Assembly: GCA_014860845.1 (NCBI GenBank)
Contig: JACZIY010000160.1
Coordinates: 1-6,916 of the forward strand
Origin: Anaerolineaceae bacterium
GTDB taxonomy: Bacteria; Chloroflexota; Anaerolineae; Anaerolineales; Anaerolineaceae
DNA: 6,916 nt
Direction: 5' to 3'
The notes under the pieces are model-generated. The model saw nothing but the letters and a program-made list of their open reading frames with translations, had not been told where the DNA came from and did no database searches. The position numbers were made by a program, and so were the translations under genes. Positions within the stretch are counted from its first letter, which is position 1. Each line of letters opens with the position of its first letter. This document shows positions 1 through 5,047 of the stretch, piece after piece.

Positions 1-255
1 ATGCAGTTCAGGAGGAGTCTGGTAGTTTGTGTAAAGGGAGGGAACCGCTAAAGCCACAGGCAAATGATTACGGTTACATAAAAGGTAATTTGCATAACGG
101 CCGTCATTATCAGATGTTCCCCGGGCTGCCAGAAGGACCATCTGAATTTCCTTTTGTTTAATCACCTGAGCGACCTGTTTTATTTGTTGGTATTGATGGG
201 TTATAAGCTCTTCTAAACGTTGGGGTTGCTCGTAAATTTCGGTAAGTAAACTCAT
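1..255 (-). CDS. SIS-domain sugar-phosphate deaminase/isomerase-like protein (N-terminal 85 residues, partial)
   Basis: The open frame runs from an ATG at 255-253 off the left edge, so only the first 85 residues are present and the C-terminus is missing. The start MSLLTEIYEQPQRLEEL followed by LLAARGTSDN (residues 41-50), GRYANYLL (52-59) and LPVALAVPSLYTNYQ (65-79) is the N-terminal pattern of the SIS-domain proteins related to the isomerase half of GlmS and to NagB-II/AgaS. These proteins act in the cytoplasm on hexosamine phosphates. Family members are usually about 330-350 residues with two SIS domains. The start is supported by an AGGA ribosome site (complement of 261-264) five bases upstream, inside the end of the hexosaminidase gene. 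The two genes overlap by ATGA (252-255), which implies translational coupling. A role in converting an amino-sugar phosphate to a glycolytic sugar phosphate is inferred from family and neighbour; exact substrate and direction cannot be read from this fragment. Confidence 0.85.
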   Translation of the reverse strand, partial: MSLLTEIYEQPQRLEELITHQYQQIKQVAQVIKQKEIQMVLLAARGTSDNDGRYANYLLCNRNHLPVALAVPSLYTNYQTPPELH

Positions 256-1811
256 CTTTGTCCTTTCCCAGCCTGCACCAGGGATAAAGCCCCAAGCATG
301 CGTTTGTAAACTGGCGGATTGGCATCGGAAAAGAGCGCATAGCCAACATTTTTGGCATCCAATTGTTTCAGAAAGCCTGGTAAACGCTGATGAAAACTGG
401 TAAGGTCCTTTTTCCTGGGTTCCAGCCAGGCTGTTTCCGCTATAGCTAGCAAGCGAGGGAAAACCTGCCAGTCCAACCTCTCACGGGCAGGGACAAATTC
501 AGTCCAGAGAGGGGTTTCAATGCCCAGAATATTGTGATGATATTCAGGTTCCAATTTTTCGAAAACTGGTTCATATTGATAGATTTTATCTAATGAACTA
601 TGCGCGTAGCCATGATCCAGGTAATAAGCGCTAAAATTGGAAAGGATAGCTTTGCGACCTGAACGAATCTGTTGCAGCAACGTTTTTTCGCGTCCTACCC
701 AATATTGCACCACTGCTTTAGGATCAAGTCCCTCTGCTAGCATTTCATTCCAGCCGATTAATGTGCGTCCATGAGATTCTAAGAATTGACTGATACGATT
801 GGGCAGAATGGTCTGAAGATCATTGATACTTGACAGACTGTTCTCTCTTGCAAGCTTGTGGCAATCCGGGCAATTCTTCCAGCGGGTTTTTGGGGCTTCA
901 TCCCCACCGGTGTGGATATATTTTCCGGGAAAAAGATCCAGTACTTCTGTGAGTACATTCTGCAGAAATGTAGTGGTTCCTGATTTTCCCGGGCACAAAA
1001 TATCTGAGTGAATACCCCAGCGGGGAGATACCTGATACGGTCCACCCGTGCAGCCCAATTCGGGATAAGCTGACAGGGCTGCCTGAGAGTGGCCGGGCAT
1101 TTCAATCTCCGGTACGATCTGGATATGTCTAACAGCAGCGTATTGAACGATCTCCTGTATCTCAAACTGGGTATAGAAACCAGAATGAGGGATATCATTC
1201 AGCTTCTTTCCTAAAAAGCCGCTCGTTTGGCTGGCAGAGCGGGATGATCCGACTTCGATTAACCTGGGATATTGCTTGATTTCAATGCGCCAGCCCTGAT
1301 CTTCGGTCAGATGCCAGTGGAAGACATTCAGTTTGTAATATGCCATCCAATCCAACAAATCTTTGACTGTCTGCATGCCATGAAAATGACGGGCTTCATC
1401 CAGCATTAATCCTCGCCAGGCAAAGCGTGGATGATCAGTTATCTTCAAGCAAGGTAGGGTGAGTTCTCGTTTCCCGGGTTCAAAGACAGCCAGAATTAAT
1501 TGAAGTAAAGTTTGCAGGGCATAGAATACCCCCCGATTGTCGCCTGAGATTACCTCAATCTGTTGTTCAGGAAGTATATTCAATTGATAGACTTCTGTTG
1601 CCAGGGATGCGTCCAAATGAATTTTGAAAAGAGAATTGTTGCAGCTTTCCACAAGCGATGGGCGAATATAAGCTGGTAGGGCATCAAGAAATAATTGAAT
1701 TTCAGACGTATTGGGACCAGCAACAATATTTTTCCGGGCTGACCATTGAAATGATCCAGGAATTAATTCGACTTGTTGTGGATATGGAATAAGCGGTAGA
1801 GGCGGGTTCAT
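252..1811 (-). CDS. Beta-N-acetylhexosaminidase, glycoside hydrolase family 20
   Basis: A complete 519-residue GH20 enzyme that removes terminal N-acetylglucosamine or N-acetylgalactosamine by substrate-assisted catalysis. The N-terminal GH20b-type domain covers roughly residues 4-125 and the catalytic barrel about 130-460. Visible motifs are RGLMLDEARHF (133-143), FHWHLTEDQGWR (164-175), VPEIEMPGHSQA (233-244), the catalytic pair D304-E305 in HTGGDE (300-305), QYWVG (369-373), a tyrosine pair at 396-397 and ETPLWTE (432-438). All expected active-site landmarks are intact. There is no signal peptide or lipobox, so the enzyme is predicted to be cytoplasmic and to work on imported disaccharides or oligosaccharides. 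The start lies 12 bp after the stop of the FNT gene and has no recognisable Shine-Dalgarno sequence, so translation may depend on coupling to the upstream gene. It overlaps the downstream SIS gene by ATGA, consistent with a shared N-acetylhexosamine degradation function. Confidence 0.95.
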   Translation of the reverse strand: MNPPLPLIPYPQQVELIPGSFQWSARKNIVAGPNTSEIQLFLDALPAYIRPSLVESCNNSLFKIHLDASLATEVYQLNILPEQQIEVISGDNRGVFYALQTLLQLILAVFEPGKRELTLPCLKITDHPRFAWRGLMLDEARHFHGMQTVKDLLDWMAYYKLNVFHWHLTEDQGWRIEIKQYPRLIEVGSSRSASQTSGFLGKKLNDIPHSGFYTQFEIQEIVQYAAVRHIQIVPEIEMPGHSQAALSAYPELGCTGGPYQVSPRWGIHSDILCPGKSGTTTFLQNVLTEVLDLFPGKYIHTGGDEAPKTRWKNCPDCHKLARENSLSSINDLQTILPNRISQFLESHGRTLIGWNEMLAEGLDPKAVVQYWVGREKTLLQQIRSGRKAILSNFSAYYLDHGYAHSSLDKIYQYEPVFEKLEPEYHHNILGIETPLWTEFVPARERLDWQVFPRLLAIAETAWLEPRKKDLTSFHQRLPGFLKQLDAKNVGYALFSDANPPVYKRMLGALSLVQAGKGQR

Positions 1812-1823
1812 AGACGGAACAAA

Positions 1824-2675
1824 TTAATGTTTCTTGCGTAAATACACAAACCAGTAGATTAAACCTACCATGACAGCGCCACCGATGATATTGCCAATCG
1901 TGACTGGCAAGAGATTATCCAGAAAGAAATTACGCAGTGTCAGGTTGGGAAAGTCCAGTCCTATTTTACCAATATTCTCAAAAAAAGCTGCACCACCAAA
2001 ATTCTTAACCAACAAACCAATCGGGATAAAATACATATTGGCAACACTGTGCTCGGTCCCAGCAGCCACGAAAGCAGAGATCGGAAAGATGATCGCCAGG
2101 ATTTTATCGGTGGTGGTGCCAGCTGAAAAAGTCAGCCAGACGGCCAGACAAACCAGGGCATTACAGATTATCCCGAGCATAATTGCCTGGACAAAATCCA
2201 GTTTACATTTTGATTCCGCTATATTCAAAATATTGAGACCGATCGCACCACTCGCAAACGTGAATTGCTTGGTAAGAAACATAGTCAGAGCTGTTAATAC
2301 TGAACCAACCAGATTTCCCAGATATACAATTCCCCAGTTTCGAAGCAACTTAACAATGGGTACTTTTCCACTCATAAAGCCCATGATGATCAATGTATTC
2401 CCGGTGAAAAGTTCGGCTCCACCTACGATCACAAGAATAAGACCCAGGCAGAAAGTTAACCCGGTTAGCAGTCGGTTAACCCCGTAAGGTAAAGCAGCAC
2501 CTCCAGTAGAAATGGTCGTGGCAAAAATCGCACCCAACCCAATGAATGCCCCAGCCAGAACACTGAGGGCAAATAATGTCCAGAAATCAAGATTGGCTTT
2601 ATTTAATCCTACATCTTCGGCCTTTTGCGCCATCTCGGTTGGCAGTAATGAATCAATATGAATATGATTGATCAT
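1824..2675 (-). CDS. Formate/nitrite transporter (FNT) family channel
   Basis: A complete 283-residue integral membrane protein of the FocA/NirC/FdhC family, which forms pentameric channels for formate, nitrite, hydrosulfide or similar small anions. The hydrophobic pattern fits six helices, two of them broken: about 33-60, 70-100, 112-135, 162-184, 193-225 and 253-277. The first FNT signature is GGAELFTGN (85-93), with T91 at the constriction. CNALVCLAVW (171-180) matches the second signature, and GTEHSVANMYFIP (206-218) carries the conserved pore histidine H209. T91 and H209 fall at the same numbers as in E. coli FocA as I recall it. The ATG is supported by GAGGTGAT ending just before it (complement of 2678-2685), a near-perfect ribosome site. 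Formate is the most likely substrate for a fermentative cell, but nitrite or hydrosulfide cannot be excluded. It is first in an apparent unit with the hexosaminidase and SIS genes and is divergent from the polyferredoxin gene. Confidence 0.95.
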   Translation of the reverse strand: MINHIHIDSLLPTEMAQKAEDVGLNKANLDFWTLFALSVLAGAFIGLGAIFATTISTGGAALPYGVNRLLTGLTFCLGLILVIVGGAELFTGNTLIIMGFMSGKVPIVKLLRNWGIVYLGNLVGSVLTALTMFLTKQFTFASGAIGLNILNIAESKCKLDFVQAIMLGIICNALVCLAVWLTFSAGTTTDKILAIIFPISAFVAAGTEHSVANMYFIPIGLLVKNFGGAAFFENIGKIGLDFPNLTLRNFFLDNLLPVTIGNIIGGAVMVGLIYWFVYLRKKH

Positions 2676-2697
2676 AGATCACCTCAGATAAAAGTAT

Positions 2698-2711
2698 ATT
2701 GTAAAAACAAT
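2698..2711. promoter_or_regulatory. Inverted repeat ATTGT-AAAA-ACAAT overlapping the FNT -10 box
   Basis: A perfect 5-bp inverted repeat with a 4-bp centre coincides with the predicted -10 box of the FNT gene and ends 23 bases before its start codon. Its place and size suit binding of a dimeric repressor that would block transcription. It does not match a regulator site I can name with confidence; the TTGT...ACAA core is only loosely Rex-like or FNR/CRP-like. AT-rich DNA produces such short repeats by chance fairly often. Confidence 0.3.
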
Positions 2712-2715
2712 CGGT

Positions 2716-2727
2716 ATAGGTGTATTG
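2716..2727 (-). repeat. 12-bp shared promoter element, copy 1 (CAATACACCTAT in FNT sense)
   Basis: The plus strand reads ATAGGTGTATTG, the exact reverse complement of 3098-3109. In the direction of the FNT gene it reads CAATACACCTAT and overlaps that gene's predicted -35 box, ending about 40 bp before the start codon. The match does not extend beyond 12 bp on either side. Confidence 0.6.
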
Positions 2728-3097
2728 TAGCCCAAATCGGATTTTTGATATATCGCTTTCGATCCTTAATACCATAGATTAAAATCACTATGTTTACCAG
2801 CATATTGCATTACTCATTACGAAAGAATTCTTTGATGAAGAATCAGGATATTTGACCAGTCACTAGATTGAATTGAGCATTCCCGTATTGCTTCGGACCG
2901 AAAATTCTGTTCTGTACGATCTATTATGACGTCTGGAGGACGAAATCTGAAAAATTACCAGCAGAGTTCTACCGTGATTTTTGAAATGGTGAACTTTCAG
3001 AAGGTAGTGGAGTTATTCATTCAGAAATACTTATGCAAATACAAATTTTAGATTATCCAAAAGGGTATAAATTACTTAATCTTATTCTCATAAGAAC

Positions 3098-3109
3098 CAA
3101 TACACCTAT
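3098..3109 (+). repeat. 12-bp shared promoter element, copy 2 (CAATACACCTAT in NapH-like sense)
   Basis: Exact inverted copy of 2716-2727, so it lies in the same orientation relative to its own downstream gene as the first copy does. It overlaps the predicted -35 box of the NapH-like gene, 166 bp before that start codon. The shared position relative to two separate -10-like boxes suggests a common activator or sigma-factor site. Confidence 0.6.
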
Positions 3110-3126
3110 TTACAAAACTTCACAAT
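3099..3126 (+). promoter_or_regulatory. Predicted promoter of the NapH-like operon
   Basis: AATACA (3099-3104) and CACAAT (3121-3126) are separated by 16 bp, the same arrangement as the FNT promoter on the other strand. Both boxes are weak by themselves; the repeat of the arrangement in front of both divergent genes is the main support. If correct, the transcript has an untranslated leader of roughly 140 nt. TTCACA (3119-3124) followed 17 bp later by TAATAA (3142-3147) is an alternative. Confidence 0.35.
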
Positions 3127-3145
3127 GTCTAAATCGTATCTTAAT

Positions 3146-3161
3146 AACTTCTTAACAAGTT
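3146..3161. promoter_or_regulatory. Near-perfect 16-bp palindrome in the NapH-like leader
   Basis: AACTT-C-TTAA-C-AAGTT is symmetrical except for one C/C pair. It lies 20 bp downstream of the predicted -10 box and 114 bp before the start codon, where an operator for a dimeric repressor would be expected. No specific regulator can be assigned. Confidence 0.3.
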
Positions 3162-3275
3162 CACGATATCATCTTAGCTATCAGGATTATGGATCACAAC
3201 CCAATATCCGGATGCCATTAAAGACCTTAAAATATTACACCAAAAGAATAAAATAAACCCACAACAAGAGGAAAT

Positions 3276-4130
3276 ATGATTAATATATTTGGAAAAAAGA
3301 TTCGACTTTTTCGTCCGCGTTCCATCTGGATACGCAAAGTAGTTCAATGGGGATTTTTTGCCTTGATCGCTTTGATAGCGATCAACCATACTTTGGTTGA
3401 AAGTGGGACCGGAATACCATTTTTGGCTTCCGCCAGTCTCCATGCAGTTTGTCCATTTGGAGGGGTAGTCTCGATTTATCAATTTGCAACAGTGGGAACA
3501 TTTGTGCAGAAGATTCATGAATCATCTTTTGTATTAATGATCATTGTTTTTTTGATGGCAATCTTATTTGGACCAGTATTCTGTGGTTGGGTATGTCCAT
3601 TGGGTACAATCCAGGAGTTTGTCAGCAAATTTGGTAAAAAGCATTTCCATAAACGTTTCAACCACTTTATACCGTTGAAACTTGATAAGATTTTAAGATA
3701 TTTTAGGTATGGTGTCCTGGCCTGGGTTCTCTACATGACAGCAGTTTCAGGCAAATTGATATTCTCAGAATATGATCCGTATTTTGCTTTATTTAATTTC
3801 TGGTCGAGTGAGGTTTCATTCATTGGTCTTGGAATTTTGTTAGCCACATTAGGCCTATCATTTTTTGTCGAAAGACCCTGGTGTAAATATGCCTGTCCTT
3901 ACGGGGCAGTATTAGGAATAACCAATCTTTTCCGTGTCTTCAGTATTCGTAGAAATCAATCAACATGCAAGGCTGATGGAGCCTGTTCGATCATGTGTCC
4001 AATGAATATCCAGGTGGATCAACTGACCGTGGTGCGCGATCATCAGTGTATTTCTTGTCTGGAGTGCACATCTGAAGCCATCTGTCCGGTGGCAGCAACA
4101 GTAGAATTTAAGACAGCAGGTGCGAAATGA
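3276..4130 (+). CDS. NapH-like membrane polyferredoxin (4Fe-4S binding protein)
   Basis: A complete 284-residue membrane iron-sulfur protein of the NapH/NosR/MauN-like group, which passes electrons between the quinone pool or another carrier and membrane or external partners. Four membrane helices are predicted near 22-40, 84-103, 144-162 and 180-198. Two cysteine motifs sit at helix ends: CGWVCP (C103, C107) and CKYACP (C203, C207), with a further C59 in HAVCPFGG. The C-terminal ferredoxin-like region has C231, C237 and C241P, then C258, C261, C264 and C270P. In the first set D234 occupies the usual second-Cys position, and in the second set the final Cys is five rather than three residues after its neighbour. 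The start is supported by AGAGG (3267-3271). The gene overlaps the next by ATGA (4127-4130), so the two products probably work together. No catalytic reductase is encoded beside it, so the electron partner is unknown; it is not a canonical nap cluster. Confidence 0.9.
   Translation: MINIFGKKIRLFRPRSIWIRKVVQWGFFALIALIAINHTLVESGTGIPFLASASLHAVCPFGGVVSIYQFATVGTFVQKIHESSFVLMIIVFLMAILFGPVFCGWVCPLGTIQEFVSKFGKKHFHKRFNHFIPLKLDKILRYFRYGVLAWVLYMTAVSGKLIFSEYDPYFALFNFWSSEVSFIGLGILLATLGLSFFVERPWCKYACPYGAVLGITNLFRVFSIRRNQSTCKADGACSIMCPMNIQVDQLTVVRDHQCISCLECTSEAICPVAATVEFKTAGAK
3363..3385 (+). repeat. 8-bp inverted repeat inside the NapH-like gene
   Basis: TTGATCGC and GCGATCAA are perfect inverted copies around a 7-base centre. 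The RNA could form an 8-bp hairpin about 90 nt after the start codon. The sequence encodes the helix segment LIALIAIN, where repeated Leu/Ile/Ala codons could create it by chance. Confidence 0.4.
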
Positions 4131-4894
4131 AACGTACATCAAAACCATTGGCAATCTTGATTGTTATTCTCATGTTTGGTGGTATCTTCTTCTCCAAAGT
4201 TCAGGGTTGGTGGGAGACAGAATCAACCAAAGAAGCTGCTGTTTACACCGAAGGTGAATTTGAAGGGCAGGCAAATCCTGCAGATATTCGTGGATCATAC
4301 ACATTCGGTGATGTTGAGAATAATTTTAAAGTTCCAGCTGAATTATTAGTGCAGGCTTTTGGGGTCCAGACGGATGATCCAGCTGCTTTCCCTGTAAAAA
4401 GCCTTGAAGAAATGTATCTGACAAGTCCTCAGGAAGTAGGAACTGCGTCCGTCCGTCTATTTGTTGCTTTTTATCTCGGATTGCCATTTGATTTGAGCAC
4501 AGATATCTATTTACCTCAATCCGCTGCAGAAATCCTGTACGCAAGTGATCTCAATCTGGAAAATAGGACGTATCTTGATAATCATATCGTCCCTGATCTT
4601 AATAGTGAAATTCTGCTATCTACGCCACAACCCGAGGAAACACTGTCTGAAGGTGAAGTTCCGGTATCAACTGAAGAACATGAGCCAATAGTTGAAGAAG
4701 GAACGATTAAAGGAAAAACCACGTTTGCTGAATTATTGGATTGGGGAGTTGACGCGAAAACCATTGAAAGCATCCTGGGAATGTCGTTACCCACCACATT
4801 TGGGCAAACAGTCAGAGATTTTTGTACACAAAATGGGCTCAGTTTTGAGACAATCAAAACAGATTTGCAAGTAGAGTTGGATAAACTTAACTAA
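4127..4894 (+). CDS. Membrane-anchored protein with a duplicated small domain, partner of the polyferredoxin
   Basis: A complete 255-residue protein that I cannot assign to a named function. Residues 7-23 form an N-terminal membrane anchor preceded by lysine and arginine, with no lipobox, so the rest should lie outside the cytoplasm. Two related segments begin IRGSYTF (54-60) and IKGKTTF (194-200), each continuing into a V-x-A-containing helix and a G-V or G-M turn (79-80, 218-219). This looks like the small repeat seen beside iron-sulfur or haem membrane proteins of anaerobes, a recollection rather than a proven match. Between them are a middle segment containing VAFYLGLP (113-120) and an acidic Pro/Glu/Thr-rich linker (165-192). 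It has one cysteine (C233) and no CxxCH haem site, so it is not obviously redox-active. It starts within the stop of the NapH-like gene (ATGA) and is followed by a strong terminator, closing a two-gene operon. A structural or docking role for the polyferredoxin is inferred. Confidence 0.85.
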   Translation: MKRTSKPLAILIVILMFGGIFFSKVQGWWETESTKEAAVYTEGEFEGQANPADIRGSYTFGDVENNFKVPAELLVQAFGVQTDDPAAFPVKSLEEMYLTSPQEVGTASVRLFVAFYLGLPFDLSTDIYLPQSAAEILYASDLNLENRTYLDNHIVPDLNSEILLSTPQPEETLSEGEVPVSTEEHEPIVEEGTIKGKTTFAELLDWGVDAKTIESILGMSLPTTFGQTVRDFCTQNGLSFETIKTDLQVELDKLN

Positions 4895-4913
4895 GAATTT
4901 GGTCATGGTCAGA

Positions 4914-4947
4914 GGGCTGCTCATGCATAGAGCAGCCCTTTTATTAT
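4914..4947 (+). terminator. Rho-independent terminator of the NapH-like operon
   Basis: GGGCTGCTC (4914-4922) and GAGCAGCCC (4930-4938) form a perfect 9-bp GC-rich stem around a 7-base loop, extendable by one A-T pair. A TTTTATTAT tract follows directly. It begins 19 bases after the stop codon of the anchored protein gene and separates that operon from proBA. Confidence 0.93.
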
Positions 4948-4985
4948 CGGAATTATTTGATTCAACAACATCGTAAAAATTCCAA

Positions 4986-5014
4986 TTGAAGTCTACCGAT
5001 AAATCAGGTATGAT
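4986..5014 (+). promoter_or_regulatory. Predicted sigma70-type promoter of proBA
   Basis: TTGAAG (4986-4991) and TATGAT (5009-5014) are separated by exactly 17 bp. The -10 box matches the consensus at five of six positions and the -35 at four of six. Transcription would begin near 5021, giving a leader of about 27 nt that carries the AGGA ribosome site (5038-5041). The preceding terminator makes a separate promoter here necessary. Confidence 0.65.
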
Positions 5015-5027
5015 TGGACAATTCCAA
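5014..5027. promoter_or_regulatory. Inverted repeat TTGGA-CAAT-TCCAA at the proBA transcription start
   Basis: A perfect 5-bp inverted repeat with a 4-bp centre overlaps the end of the -10 box and the expected start point. Its right half is part of AATTCCAA (5020-5027), which recurs in direct orientation at 4978-4985 just upstream of the -35 box. The arrangement could be an operator pair flanking the promoter, but no regulator can be named. Confidence 0.3.
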
Positions 5028-5047
5028 ATTATCCAACAGGACTAATT

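Larger units (their letters stand above)
2698..2727 (-). promoter_or_regulatory. Predicted promoter of the FNT gene
   Basis: Read on the minus strand, AATACA (complement of 2721-2726) is followed after 17 bp by TACAAT (complement of 2698-2703). The -10 box matches TATAAT at five of six positions and the -35 box is weak. Transcription would start roughly 15-20 nt before the ribosome site, giving a short leader. The -35 region lies inside a 12-mer that recurs in front of the divergent gene, which strengthens the case for a functional element. This is prediction from sequence only. Confidence 0.45.
2676..3275. other. 600-bp divergent intergenic region
   Basis: No convincing protein gene lies between the FNT gene (leftwards) and the NapH-like gene (rightwards). 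The ends hold two predicted promoters that share a perfect 12-bp element, described separately. The middle contains a perfect palindrome AAAGAATTCTTT (2822-2833) and TTCGG-A-CCGAA (2892-2902), and near the right end CTTAT-TCTC-ATAAG (3081-3094). A 41-codon frame at 2926-3051 lacks a ribosome site and resembles nothing I recognise. About 360 bp separate the two promoter zones, more than two simple promoters need, so further operators, a small RNA or decayed sequence could be present. I see no tRNA, riboswitch fold or mobile-element ends. Confidence 0.7.

Noticed and set aside
1870..2487. 205-codon frame on the plus strand within the FNT gene
   Set aside because: Antisense to an intact FNT gene. 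Its length follows from the skewed codon content of a membrane protein, and its product is basic and featureless.
2926..3051. 41-codon frame on the plus strand beginning MTSGGRNLKNYQQ
   Set aside because: No ribosome site, no recognisable family and low-information composition. Recorded only as part of the unexplained intergenic core.
3081..3094. CTTAT-TCTC-ATAAG as a Fur or FNR box
   Set aside because: Only a 5-bp inverted repeat; it matches neither the 19-bp Fur pattern nor the TTGAT-N4-ATCAA FNR pattern.
3189..3256. Two tiny frames (MDHNPISGCH and MPLKTLKYYTKRIK) as leader peptides
   Set aside because: They carry no regulatory codon run and only weak or no ribosome sites, and no attenuator stem is visible. 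Kept only as a note under the leader finding.
3174..3518. 114-codon frame on the minus strand across the NapH-like start
   Set aside because: It lies antisense to a gene with clear iron-sulfur motifs, and its translation shows no domain.
3276..4894. Assignment as a periplasmic nitrate reductase (nap) component
   Set aside because: The NapH-like motifs are general to membrane polyferredoxins. No napA, napB, napG or napC lies in the window, and the FNT gene alone does not establish nitrate or nitrite metabolism.
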